Positions 28,814 through 38,470 of a stretch of DNA of 64,000 nucleotides are shown piece by piece. Under the pieces are notes generated by a model, which was not told where the DNA came from, did no database searches, and saw only the letters and a program-made list of their open reading frames with translations. Position numbers and translations under genes: made by a program. The stretch lies in contig NZ_SELD02000037.1 of the NCBI RefSeq assembly GCF_004923205.2, positions 94,955-158,954 of the forward strand, read 5' to 3'. How positions within the stretch are numbered: the first letter of the stretch is position 1; each line of letters opens with the position of its first letter. Source of the DNA: Paracoccus aeridis (lineage in GTDB: Bacteria; Pseudomonadota; Alphaproteobacteria; Rhodobacterales; Rhodobacteraceae).

Positions 28814-30514
28814 TCAGGCCGCCTTGTCGCCGGCGGCGGTGAAGGCCATCCGCGTCCTGTCGGACCGGCGCAGCACCGCGCGGTCGGACATGCGGCGCAC
28901 CTCGACCGCCTCCATCTCGGCCATGGACAGCGCCCGGCCCACGTTGAGCGCGAAGGCCACGTCGCCGAGATCCGCCTTTTCCAGGTCGTGGCGCCGCTGG
29001 CTGGCGAGGAACGTGGCGAGGATCTCCTCGCCCAGCACAGCCTCCAGCATGACCGGCTCGCCCGGGCGGGACTTGTCGCGCGCCCAGCCTTCCAGCCGGC
29101 AGGCGTCGTTGATGAAATCCAGGTGCCCCTGCAGCTGGCCCATCGCGGCGCTGGGAAGCGGCGCGACCGCCTGCCCGTCCTCGGCGCGCCGCACGACAAG
29201 GCGCAGCAGCTCGTGCGTGGTCAGCTTGCCCGACCCGTCGAAGACGAAGTTCAGGCGGCCATGGTCGCCCGCCTCCTTGCGGGGGGCGCAGGCGATGGTC
29301 TGGCCGATGACCTTGCCGTCCAGCAGCACGTCGAGCATCACCGGCTTGCCGCGATGGTCGGCATCCACGGCCCAGCCCTTGACGCGGCACGGAGCGGCCA
29401 CGCCCTCGATCCGCCCCTCGAGACGTCCGGGCGCGACCTGCCCCTGCACGTCCAGCGCGCGGCGCGCGGTGTGGCTGATCGCGGCGTGCAGCGCCGGACC
29501 CCCGGTCGGGCGTTCCGCGCACAGGATCGGCGCATCGGGCGCGACGTGATCGGGGAAGCGGGCGCGGAAATCGTCGGCGTTGTCGAAGTCGTCGCGGAAG
29601 CTTCCGCAATCGGCAAAGCTTTCCGACCAGGTGCCGTTGGCAAGCACGAGATCGTGGACGCCTAGGTCCAGCTGGAAATACGACCACTCGGCGCGGGGCT
29701 CTTCACGGGTGATGGTGATGCCGTTGACCAGATCGTCCGCCAGCACCAGCGTCTCGCCGACCAGCATCGTATGACCGGGCGACACGAACAGCGGCTGGCG
29801 CGGCATCCCGTCGGCGATGGAGCCGGGGGCGAAGCGGATCGCCTCTTTCCCGGCGGCGCGGCGGCCGGCGAAGTTCTGGCGTCCGATCCAGCGGATGGGA
29901 CGCAGGCCACCGAAGCGGCAGACGACCATGTCGCCTTCGCGCAGATCCTCGACCGCCACGTAGCCGCGATCCGCCGCGATCTGCGTGCCCTGAAGGTAGC
30001 AGATCAGGGCCGCGTTGTCGGAGGTCACAATCTTGCTGTTAGCGGTGTCGTAGCCGGCATTCCGGATGCTCAGGGTGGACGACAGGTTGCCAATGAATGA
30101 ATGTGGGGCATCCGCGTTAGGGAAGATGACATACTGTTCCTTCCCGGTGCCGACGATCCTTTCCCCGAGCATGACGATCCTTGTGGTGGTACCGCCCATC
30201 TGCGTGGAGGTGAAGGTTCCGGCTCCCTTGAGGATGACGTCGATTTTTTCCGTCGGGCCAGGAATACCGAAGACGTGATTGGTCGATGTCAGCGTAATCG
30301 TATCGCCGACCTTCAGGATCTTGTCGTTGTCCGAGTCCGGATTGGCGAGCTGAGAGTCGCGGCCGTTGCCGAGGGTAAGAAGACCGTAATCGTCGTACCT
30401 GAACTGCGAAGTGGTCGGAGTCAGAGTAGTCGTCGCGCCTTGCGTCGGCGTCCCGACCTTGACGGTTCCGGTCTGGACTTTGAAATAGTTGATCGACGTG
30501 TCGATGATCGGCAT
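28814..30514 (-). CDS. Hint-domain protein with duplicated C-terminal domain
   Basis: 566 residues. Residues 1-165 are Thr/Gly/Asp-rich and beta-like, coded by less GC-rich DNA than the rest. A Hint (Hedgehog/intein) module spans about 170-330: ALICYLQGTQIAADRGYVAVEDLREGD in pieces, RPIRWIGRQNFAGR and the block LFVSPGHTMLVGE; the Cys at 172 is in the nucleophile position. Two similar domains follow, about 365-453 and 461-551, each with CR(V/L)(K/E)GWA-D and G-PVML. Such Hint proteins are frequent and often multicopy in Rhodobacteraceae; a self-processing cell-surface or secreted role is inferred. No signal peptide is seen, so type I export is possible. Confidence 0.8.
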   Translation of the reverse strand: MPIIDTSINYFKVQTGTVKVGTPTQGATTTLTPTTSQFRYDDYGLLTLGNGRDSQLANPDSDNDKILKVGDTITLTSTNHVFGIPGPTEKIDVILKGAGTFTSTQMGGTTTRIVMLGERIVGTGKEQYVIFPNADAPHSFIGNLSSTLSIRNAGYDTANSKIVTSDNAALICYLQGTQIAADRGYVAVEDLREGDMVVCRFGGLRPIRWIGRQNFAGRRAAGKEAIRFAPGSIADGMPRQPLFVSPGHTMLVGETLVLADDLVNGITITREEPRAEWSYFQLDLGVHDLVLANGTWSESFADCGSFRDDFDNADDFRARFPDHVAPDAPILCAERPTGGPALHAAISHTARRALDVQGQVAPGRLEGRIEGVAAPCRVKGWAVDADHRGKPVMLDVLLDGKVIGQTIACAPRKEAGDHGRLNFVFDGSGKLTTHELLRLVVRRAEDGQAVAPLPSAAMGQLQGHLDFINDACRLEGWARDKSRPGEPVMLEAVLGEEILATFLASQRRHDLEKADLGDVAFALNVGRALSMAEMEAVEVRRMSDRAVLRRSDRTRMAFTAAGDKAA

Positions 30515-30787
30515 AGCGCAGCCCGTTACCCTTGAGCGGATCCCTGCGGATGTCACCGGCCATCTCACTCGTGGCGGCTTGTTCAGTCAGGATTGCGCGG
30601 TGGAATTCGTTCGAGCGCGGAATCTTCCCGTTCTCTGACTGGATAAATTAACCGCAACTTGCAATCGGTCAACAAAGTTCCACTTCAGGTTGTCCAAAAG
30701 TACAGCAGCGGCAAAGATGCCACGACGGCTTCCCGTGCCTTCCCCCAGGATCGACTCCGGATCGAGGCGTCGAAACAGCGCCGCCCT
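30515..30787. other. Intergenic region upstream of the Hint gene
   Basis: About 270 bp, noticeably richer in A/T than its surroundings around 30590-30730, consistent with a promoter region for the minus-strand Hint gene. No gene or RNA was recognised. Confidence 0.4.
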
Positions 30788-30821
30788 CAAAAAAGGAACG
30801 GGGGCGGCTTTCGCCACCCCC
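30788..30821 (-). terminator. Rho-independent terminator of carD
   Basis: On the minus strand GGGGGTGGC and GCCGCCCCC form a stem with a GAAA loop, followed by GTTCC and TTTTTT. It lies about 30 nt after the carD stop. Confidence 0.85.
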
Positions 30822-30850
30822 GCATTCCCCAGCCCTTTCGTGCAACGGCG

Positions 30851-31360
30851 TCAGGCCGCGCGTGCGGTCAGCACCGCCTCGACCTTCTTCTGCGCGCCGC
30901 CTTCGTCCATGCCGCTGACGACCGCGACCTCGCGCGTCAGGCGGTCGAGCGCGGCTTCGTAAAGCTGGCGCTCGGAATAGCTCTGCTCGCGCTGGTCGTC
31001 GCTGCGGTGCAGGTCGCGCACGACCTCGGCGATCGACAGCAGGTCGCCCGAGTTGATCTTCTGTTCGTATTCCTGCGCGCGGCGCGACCACATCGCCCGC
31101 TTCACCCGCGCCTTGCCCTTCAGCGTTTCCAGCGCGCGGTTCACCATGTCGGGCGAGGCGAGGCTGCGCATCCCGATCTCGGCCGCGCGGGCGGTCGGGA
31201 CGCGAAGGGTCATCTTGTCCTTCTCGAACGAGATCACGAACATCTCGAGCCGCAGCCCGGCCACTTCCTGTTCCTCGATCGACACGATACGACCGACGCC
31301 GTGCGCCGGGTAGACGACGAAATCATCGGGGCGGAATTCGTTCTTCTTGGTCTTCGTCAT
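30851..31360 (-). CDS. carD: CarD family transcriptional regulator
   Basis: A 169-residue protein with a Tudor-like RNA-polymerase-interaction domain (about 8-65: DFVVYPAHGVGRIVSIEEQEV) and a helical DNA-binding domain (about 70-165: WSRRAQEYEQKINSGDLLSI). CarD binds the RNAP beta subunit and stabilises open promoter complexes, notably at rRNA promoters. The start MTKTKKNEF follows a GGAAGG ribosome site. A terminated structured RNA is predicted directly upstream. Confidence 0.94.
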   Translation of the reverse strand: MTKTKKNEFRPDDFVVYPAHGVGRIVSIEEQEVAGLRLEMFVISFEKDKMTLRVPTARAAEIGMRSLASPDMVNRALETLKGKARVKRAMWSRRAQEYEQKINSGDLLSIAEVVRDLHRSDDQREQSYSERQLYEAALDRLTREVAVVSGMDEGGAQKKVEAVLTARAA

Positions 31361-31399
31361 CAGGCTTCCTTCCAGGTGGCACCCATGCGGAGCGGGCAC

Positions 31400-31532
31400 A
31401 AAAAGCCCCGGACGGGTCACCCCGCCCCGGGTCTTGTTGATCTTTTCACGAAGGTCCTGCCGGGCAGACGGCAGGACCGCGCAGTCCGACCGAACCGAAA
31501 TGGCAGATGCCATGTCGGACCGGTCCTTGTGT
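31400..31532 (-). ncRNA. Putative small RNA or attenuated leader upstream of carD
   Basis: On the minus strand a promoter (31567-31539) is followed by about 133 nt with three hairpins and a terminator. First hairpin: outer TCCGAC/GTCGGA (31485-31490 with 31514-31519) around ATGGCA/TGCCAT (31500-31513). Second: a perfect 9 bp GGTCCTGCC/GGCAGGACC (31453-31478). Third: CCCGG/CCGGG with an inner CGGG-GTGA-CCCG, then GC and TTTTT (31431-31400). It ends 40 nt before the carD ATG. It may be an independent sRNA or a transcription attenuator for carD. No known family was recognised. Confidence 0.5.
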
Positions 31533-31538
31533 GCCAGT

Positions 31539-31567
31539 CTTGTAACACGAATCGACGCTCGGAACAA
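31539..31567 (-). promoter_or_regulatory. Predicted sigma-70 type promoter for the carD-upstream RNA
   Basis: TTGTTC (31567-31562) and TACAAG (31544-31539) on the minus strand are separated by 17 nt in a locally AT-richer stretch. The expected transcript start is near 31532. Confidence 0.5.
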
Positions 31568-31790
31568 AGAAAATCGGTTGACATCCGCCTGCCGCTGGTC
31601 AAGCGCGCCCGCGCCACGGGCGCCCCCTTCCGAAGCGCCCGAGCCATGCGCGATCCCGTTTGCAGGCGCCCGCGTCCAAGCCGCCCCCCGCGCACCAATT
31701 CGCGACTTGCCGCTGAGCCGCCGCGGCGGTTAGCGTTCCCCCGGACCGAAAGCCCGGGTCCTTCGCGCCCGAACCTTCAAGGGAAGACTC

Positions 31791-32849
31791 ATGACGCATC
31801 TCCGCCCGACTGCCATGCTGCTGGCGCTGCTGACCACCCCGGCGCTGACCGCGCCCGCGTTCGCCGCGGATGGCGAGCTGACCGTGTTCGACTGGTCCGG
31901 GTTCGAGGACCCGCGCATCTTCCAGAAGTACGTCGACCAGCACGGCGCAGAACCGACCTTCGCGTTCTACGGCGACGACGACGAGGCGTACCAGAAGCTC
32001 GCCTCGGGCTTCAAGGCGGACGTGGCGCACCCGTGCAGCCAGATGGTGTCGAAGTACCGCGACGCGGGCCTGATCGAGCCGTGGGACACCGCGAGGATCA
32101 CGAACTTCGCCGACATCGACCCGCAATTCCTCGACTCGCCCATCTTCAAGGACGACAGCGGCGTCTGGTACATCCCGACCGACTGGGGCGCGACCGCGAT
32201 CGCCTACAACACCGAGAACGTCCCGGCCGAGGACGTGGCGAACCTGCAGGTGTTCGTGAACCCTGCCTATCAGGGCCGGACCAGCCTGCCGGATTCGGCC
32301 GACGACGTGTGGGCGCTGGGGTACCTGGCCACCGGCACGACCGACTGGACCAACGTCACGGACGAACAGTTCAACGCCGCCGCCGACTGGCTGCGCAAGG
32401 CGCACCAGAACGTCCAGGCCTACTGGACCGATCCCGCCTCGCTGAACCAGATGATGGCGCAGGGCGGCGTGGACGTGGCCTGGTCGTGGAACGACAGCCC
32501 GACGCAACTCGCGGTGGAAAACTTCCCCGTGGGCTTCCAGCGCGCCCCTGCCGAGGGCAGCTCGACCTTCTTCTGCGGGTTCGTGAACCTGAAGGACGGG
32601 CCCGGCAACGAGGACAAGGCCTACGACTTCATCAACGCCTGGCTGGACCCGTCGGCGGCGCAGGGCGTGCTGGACGTGGTGGGCTACGGCCACACCACCA
32701 TGGCCGGGATGGAGCTGGTCAAGGACGACCCGCGCGTCGTCGCGGGGCTCGGCCCGGTCGACGTCCCCCTGCTGGCGCAGACGCCGAACGACCCAGCGCA
32801 GCGCGAACGCCAGCTGGCCGAGTTCGAGAAGATCAAGGCGGGCTTCTGA
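31791..32849 (+). CDS. ABC transporter periplasmic substrate-binding protein, PotD-like
   Basis: A 352-residue protein with a signal peptide (about 1-25, ending PAFA) and a class II periplasmic-binding fold of the spermidine/putrescine type: LTVFDWSGFEDPRIFQKYV, YIPTDWGATAIAYNTENV and NLKDGPGNEDKAYDFINAWL. It probably binds polyamines or a related amine. No permease or ATPase genes are adjacent, so it is an orphan. AGGGAAG precedes the ATG. It is followed 110 bp later by a second, unrelated binding protein. Confidence 0.87.
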   Translation: MTHLRPTAMLLALLTTPALTAPAFAADGELTVFDWSGFEDPRIFQKYVDQHGAEPTFAFYGDDDEAYQKLASGFKADVAHPCSQMVSKYRDAGLIEPWDTARITNFADIDPQFLDSPIFKDDSGVWYIPTDWGATAIAYNTENVPAEDVANLQVFVNPAYQGRTSLPDSADDVWALGYLATGTTDWTNVTDEQFNAAADWLRKAHQNVQAYWTDPASLNQMMAQGGVDVAWSWNDSPTQLAVENFPVGFQRAPAEGSSTFFCGFVNLKDGPGNEDKAYDFINAWLDPSAAQGVLDVVGYGHTTMAGMELVKDDPRVVAGLGPVDVPLLAQTPNDPAQRERQLAEFEKIKAGF

Positions 32850-32959
32850 CCGCAGGGCCGAACGGGCGCCCGGGCCCGTGCGGCCGGGCGCCGATCACGA
32901 CCGTCGCGCCGCCCCCAGCGGGTCGGCGGCGCTGCATGACACAACGGGAGAAATAGACC

Positions 32960-34045
32960 ATGAAGCGCCGCGATTTCCTGTCCACCGCCGGGGTCGGATC
33001 GGCCGCCACGATGCTGGCCGCGCCCGCGCTGGCGCAGGCCCAGCCGACCGTCAGCTGGCGGCTCACGTCGAGCTATCCGAAAAGCCTCGAGACGCTGTAC
33101 GGCATTTCCGAGCAGTTGTCGCGGCGCATCGCCGAGATGACGGACGGCGGCTTCCGCATCCAGCCCTTCGCGGCGGGAGAGCTGGTGCCGGGGCTGCAGG
33201 CGCTCGACGCGGTGAGCGACGGGACGGTCGAATGCGCGCACACGCTGGGCAGCTACAACATCGGCAAGGACCCGACCTGGGGCTTCGACACCGCCCTGCC
33301 CTTCGGGATGAACACGCGCCAGCAGAACGCGTGGCTGATGTACGGCGGCGGGCTGGACCTGCTGAACGAATTCATCGCCTCCGCCAACGTCCGCACCATC
33401 CCGTCGGGCAACACCGGCGCGCAGATGGGCGGCTGGTACCGGGGCGAGATCAACTCGGTGGCCGATCTCAACGGGCTCAAGCTGCGGATCGCGGGACTCG
33501 GCGGCACGATCCTGTCGCGGCTGGGGGTCGTGCCCCAGCAGATCGCGGGCGGCGACATCTACGCGGCGCTGGAACGCGGCACGATCGACGCGGCCGAGTT
33601 CTCGGGCCCGCTCGACGACGAGAAGCTGGGGTTCCAGCGGGTCGCGCCCTACTACTATTATCCCGGCTGGTGGGAGGGCTGCGCGAACGTGGGCCTATAC
33701 ATCAACCTCGACCGCTGGAACGCGCTGCCGCCGCATTTCCAGGCCGCGCTTCAGGCCGCCTGCGCGGAAACGCTGGTCCATTCGGTCGCGAAATACGACA
33801 ACGGCAACCCCGACGCGCTGTTGCGCCTGATCGGCGCGGGCGCGCAGCTGCGGGCCTTCCCGGACGACGTGCTGGCGGCGGCCTTCGCGGAATCGCGCAA
33901 GCTCTACGACGAATACGCCGCCTCGAACGAGAACTTCCGCCGGATCTACGAACACTGGTCCGCGTACTGGACCAGGCAGCAGCAATGGCTGCGGGTGGCG
34001 GAATTGCCCTACGACTACTTCACCTCGGCGCAGACCGGGGGCTGA
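32960..34045 (+). CDS. TRAP transporter substrate-binding protein, TakP/DctP-like
   Basis: A 361-residue protein with a twin-arginine signal (MKRRDFLSTAG, cleavage after ALA near 28). Mature motifs are SWRLTSSYPKSLETLYG, AGELVPGLQALDAVSDGTVE, QMGGWYRGEI and PYYYYPGWWEG. This closely follows the Rhodobacter TakP pattern, which binds 2-oxo acids. The DctQ/DctM membrane partners are not in the window. GGGAG lies upstream of the start. Confidence 0.9.
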   Translation: MKRRDFLSTAGVGSAATMLAAPALAQAQPTVSWRLTSSYPKSLETLYGISEQLSRRIAEMTDGGFRIQPFAAGELVPGLQALDAVSDGTVECAHTLGSYNIGKDPTWGFDTALPFGMNTRQQNAWLMYGGGLDLLNEFIASANVRTIPSGNTGAQMGGWYRGEINSVADLNGLKLRIAGLGGTILSRLGVVPQQIAGGDIYAALERGTIDAAEFSGPLDDEKLGFQRVAPYYYYPGWWEGCANVGLYINLDRWNALPPHFQAALQAACAETLVHSVAKYDNGNPDALLRLIGAGAQLRAFPDDVLAAAFAESRKLYDEYAASNENFRRIYEHWSAYWTRQQQWLRVAELPYDYFTSAQTGG

Positions 34046-34323
34046 TGGGGGGCTGATCGGCGGCGGGCGAGGCCGCGCGTGGGCGGCGGCATGGTCGCGA
34101 TGAACGCCGACCGTGCCGGTTTCCGGGGACCGGAGGGGGCGGACGCAGGTAGCGCTCCAGCTTCACCCTCGACGTCAGCAGCCACGAAAGCCGCGCCGCG
34201 CCTGCCGAGCGCGGCCCCGCCAGGCGAGGCCGTGCCTGATATCTGCTGCGGAGAGGCCGAAAGACGGCTCTCGCGCAGGCGCGCTCAGTCGCACCGGAAC
34301 GTTACTTGCTGCGCCCCAATGTC

Positions 34324-34578
34324 TCAGGACCGGCTGCTGCCGGTGCGCGGGTCGATCTTCACCTCGACCTCGCTGCCGTCACGCCGCTTGTATTCGACTT
34401 CCCAGTAGCCGTCGTCGTCCCATTCGATGCTTTCGATATAGTGCAGGTTCTCGCCCGCCTCAGCTTCGACGGCAGTCGCGATCTCCGAGATCTTCATCGC
34501 GTTCTCGGGCGGCGGGGCCGCCATTGCGGCACCGGGCAGGGCAAGCGCAAGGGCGATCGGCAGGACGGTTGCACGCAT
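34324..34578 (-). CDS. Small secreted PepSY-domain protein
   Basis: An 84-residue protein with a signal peptide (to about 20, ending AAMA) and one PepSY domain: MKISEIATAVEAEAGENLHYIES followed by the beta segment WEVEYKRRDGSEVEVKIDP. PepSY domains are thought to modulate peptidases or bind envelope components. AAGGAG precedes the ATG. Transcribed alone and divergent from ssrA. Confidence 0.85.
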   Translation of the reverse strand: MRATVLPIALALALPGAAMAAPPPENAMKISEIATAVEAEAGENLHYIESIEWDDDGYWEVEYKRRDGSEVEVKIDPRTGSSRS

Positions 34579-34705
34579 GGTGATGTCTCCTTCGTGATGC
34601 AGTCTGGAAAGGGAACAACCCCGACGGCCCGGCCAGGGTTTCGTGACCGATGCGGGTGCCTTCGGCCCGCCAGCCCGCGCGCGTCGTCGCGATGCATCGC
34701 CGCCC

Positions 34706-34734
34706 TTGTCACGCGGTCCCCGCCGTCCTACATC
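34706..34734 (+). promoter_or_regulatory. Predicted sigma-70 promoter of ssrA
   Basis: TTGTCA (34706-34711) and TACATC (34729-34734) are separated by exactly 17 nt. The expected start is near 34741, at the 5' end of the permuted tmRNA gene. Confidence 0.6.
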
Positions 34735-34740
34735 TGCGGT

Positions 34741-35064
34741 GTCGGGGTTCGCTTCGACTATGGACATAAACGCGCAGGTAATAATCGGATCGGACCCGGG
34801 GGCGGTACCCGGCGGCTCCACCAGACATCCCTCGTTGGGGGCGAATGGGGCCGAAACAGGATCGACGAACGCCTAAAGCTGTTTGCTTTGTCTCGGTGAG
34901 CTACCACCGTTATCGGTGCAAAAAGTACAGTTGCCAACGACAACCGTGCTCCGGTGGCTCTGGCTGCGTAAGCAGTTCGAGTTATCGAAACCTAAGTCCT
35001 TGCGCTTAGCCGCGTAAGGCGGGGTTCGCAGGCACCTGGCAACAGAAGCCTGCACTTCCCCCTT
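34741..35064 (+). ncRNA. ssrA: Transfer-messenger RNA, circularly permuted two-piece form
   Basis: The acceptor piece comes first and ends CGGCTCCACCA (34813-34823), preceded by a T-arm stem CCGGG/CCCGG around the loop GGCGGTA (34796-34812). After a spacer of about 23 nt that is expected to be removed, the coding piece starts GGGGCCG (34847-34853), which pairs fully with CGGCTCC, and continues AAACAGGATCGACG. The tag frame has resume codon GCC at 34933 and ends TAA at 34969-34971, encoding ANDNRAPVALAA. A 3' stem (GCAGGC 35028-35033, GCCTGC 35048-35053, outer GGGG/CCCC) plus TTT closes the gene. tmRNA with SmpB rescues stalled ribosomes. The 5' edge of the acceptor piece is approximate. Confidence 0.93.
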
Positions 35065-35144
35065 TCGGATCTGCCGCAACGCTGCGCTTTCCATTGCCGC
35101 AGTGCCGTGCCACGCATCGCCCCGAACATGGGGGAGCGCCCGAG

Positions 35145-35807
35145 ATGCTGACCATCCATCACCTGAACGAAAGCCGCTCGCAGCGGGTCATCTGGCTGGC
35201 CGAGGAGCTTTCCCTGCCCTACCGGGTCGAGCATCACGCGCGCAATCCGAAAACGAAGCTCGCGCCCGAAAGCCTCAGGCGCCTGCACCCGCTGGGCAAG
35301 GCGCCGCTGGTGGAACGCAACGGCAGGGTCCTGGCCGAGACAGGCTTCATCATCGATCAGCTGGCCCGCGGGACCGACCTGCTGCCGCCCGAGGGGACGG
35401 ACACCGGCGACCGCGTGCGCTACTGGCTCCATTTCGCCGAAGGCTCGGCGATGCCGCCGCTGGTGACGAAGTTCGCGCTGAGCGTGGTTCCGGAGAAGGT
35501 GCCCGCGCTCGTGCGGCCCATCGCGCGGATGATCGTCAAGGGGCTGAACAAGGCGTGGCTCGACCCCGACCTCGCCCGCCTGACGGCGTTCTGGGAGGAC
35601 ACGCTCGCGGAAGGCGGCTGGTTCGCCGGCGACCGCTTCACCGCCGCCGACGTGATGATGAGCTACCCGGTCGAGATGGCGGCGCTGCGCGGCAGCAAGA
35701 CCCGCCCCGCCACGGCGGACTGGCTGTCGCGCATCCACGCCCGCCCGGCCTACCGGCGGGCGCTGAAGGCGGGCGGCGCGGATTTCAGCGGCGCAAGGGC
35801 GGCCTGA
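35145..35807 (+). CDS. Glutathione S-transferase family protein
   Basis: A 220-residue protein with a thioredoxin-like N-terminal domain (about 1-78: LTIHHLNESRSQRVIWLAEE, cis-Pro in GKAPLVERNG, ETGFIIDQLA) and a helical C-terminal domain with FTAADVMMSYPVEMA, the GST N-capping box. The Ser in NESRSQR is the probable glutathione-contacting residue. Substrate unknown. The chosen Met is family-like; an upstream Met exists but adds unrelated residues. Confidence 0.88.
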   Translation: MLTIHHLNESRSQRVIWLAEELSLPYRVEHHARNPKTKLAPESLRRLHPLGKAPLVERNGRVLAETGFIIDQLARGTDLLPPEGTDTGDRVRYWLHFAEGSAMPPLVTKFALSVVPEKVPALVRPIARMIVKGLNKAWLDPDLARLTAFWEDTLAEGGWFAGDRFTAADVMMSYPVEMAALRGSKTRPATADWLSRIHARPAYRRALKAGGADFSGARAA

Positions 35808-36117
35808 CAGCCGGCCCTTGCACCCGGACGTGGAAGCAGCCGTTGCTGGCGGACCGGACTTGGACGAAGGCGGCACCGGCAGCGCCAGAAGTAACTCGCA
35901 CCGTGCCGGAATGTCTTGCGGGGCGGCCAGCTGCCACCGATCCCCGATTCGCCCAGTTCCATCGTGACCGGCGTAATCGTGGGCCCGGGCCGCGCGCCAT
36001 GCGTCGTCAGCGCCGGCTCAAGCGCAGCACGGGCATCTTTCGTCTCCACCCCCCGCATGCGACCTGATAGCCTTCCGGCAGACGCCCTCCGGGCGTAACA
36101 TCCGAAAGGCCGCTTCC
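35808..36117. other. Intergenic region upstream of proA, no gene seen
   Basis: About 310 bp. A GACGCCC/GGGCGT inverted repeat (around 36083-36099) lies just before proA and may be part of its leader. Nothing else was recognised. Confidence 0.4.
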
Positions 36118-37389
<1,272 letters not shown>

Positions 37390-37419
37390 GGGCCCGGCCT
37401 TGACGGCCGGACCACGCGT

Positions 37420-38061
37420 TCAGAACGAGATCTCGGCGCCGTTCCCGTCCAGCTCGCCCGCCAGCGGACGGCGCCCTGCGGCAGCGTGGGCGGCCAGCAG
37501 GGCGAACTGCACGTCCGAGGCGGCCGGCTCCTGCAGGCCCGCCGCCAGCCGCGGGGATAGCCACGCCCACAGCTCGGGCGCGGGGCGGGTGCGCTCGGCC
37601 TCGGCCACCAGCCGCCAGCCCTGCGTGCCGCGGCAGATCAGCACCCGCCCGCCCCACGGCAGCGAGGTCTCGAGGCACATGACGGCGAGCAGGATCATCC
37701 GCGCCTCGGTCCGCGGCAGATCCCCCTGCGCATCAAGCTGCAGCTGCAGGCGGCTGCCCTCGGCCATGTCGCGAAGCAGGCCCTGCAGCTCGTTCATCGA
37801 CATGCGCTGGTCGGGCGCGGTGTGGCCGAACGCGACCCGGAATACCCGGATCCGCGCCCGCGCCGCGGCGACGCTGTCGGAAATCAGCGCCATCTCGGGC
37901 GATTTTCCCGACGCAGGCTGCCCCCCCATCTCGATCAGCTCGACCCCGTTGCCGATCGCGCCCAGGGGCGACACGAGATCGTGGCACAGCCGCGACGCGA
38001 CGAGCGCCGCCATCCGTTCCGCAGCGATACCGGGCCGGGGCGGGCTGGCCGACGCGTTCAT
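37420..38061 (-). CDS. chpT: ChpT-type histidine phosphotransferase
   Basis: A 213-residue protein with a dimerisation/phosphoacceptor helix ALVASRLCHDLVSPLGAIGNGVELIEMG (His about residue 27; segment shown in part in this family) and a degenerate ATPase-like C-terminal domain. ChpT passes phosphate from CckA to CtrA and CpdR, controlling cell cycle and motility genes in alphaproteobacteria. Its presence fits the FlaF/FlbT flagellar system in this window. Confidence 0.88.
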   Translation of the reverse strand: MNASASPPRPGIAAERMAALVASRLCHDLVSPLGAIGNGVELIEMGGQPASGKSPEMALISDSVAAARARIRVFRVAFGHTAPDQRMSMNELQGLLRDMAEGSRLQLQLDAQGDLPRTEARMILLAVMCLETSLPWGGRVLICRGTQGWRLVAEAERTRPAPELWAWLSPRLAAGLQEPAASDVQFALLAAHAAAGRRPLAGELDGNGAEISF

Positions 38062-38115
38062 GGCGAACTAGCCTGCGCGCTGCGGCGGCAGAATGACACG
38101 GGTGGAGACAACTTC

Positions 38116-38301
38116 ATGAACGAGATCCTGGAGCCTGGCATGATGGTCCGTCATCCCGGCGCGCCGGAATGGGGCGTGGGCCAGGTGCAATCGCGGATCG
38201 GGGACCGGATCGTCGTCAACTTTGCCGAGGCCGGAAAGCAGGTCGTCGAGGGATCGCGGGTGCAACTGCAACTGGTGGTCGAACGAACGGACATGGACTA
38301 G
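38116..38301 (+). CDS. DUF3553 small protein
   Basis: A 61-residue protein, MNEILEPGMMVRHPGAPEWG then VGQVQSRIGDRIVVNFAEAGKQ in two parts, matching the short DUF3553 beta-barrel domain, which resembles CarD/Tudor-like RNAP or nucleic acid binding folds. GGAG precedes the ATG. It is divergent from chpT and upstream of olsB, a frequent order in Rhodobacteraceae. Function unknown. Confidence 0.85.
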   Translation: MNEILEPGMMVRHPGAPEWGVGQVQSRIGDRIVVNFAEAGKQVVEGSRVQLQLVVERTDMD

Positions 38302-38470
38302 AACCTTAATTCAACCGTGGCTTGCGTCAAGCGCCAGCCATTCGCCTTCGGGGCAGGGCCGCGCGCGAGCCCGGCAATGTTGCAATGCGGCCGCTCTGAC
38401 CCTAGGACAGCCGGATGATGGCCCGCCCCGGCCCCGCGCGGCGACGGGCCGACGCCCGAAGGACCATTCG

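Noticed and set aside
34600..35100. Protein-coding frames in the ssrA region
   Set aside because: The open frames here lack ribosome sites, and the sequence is fully explained by the permuted tmRNA gene and its promoter.
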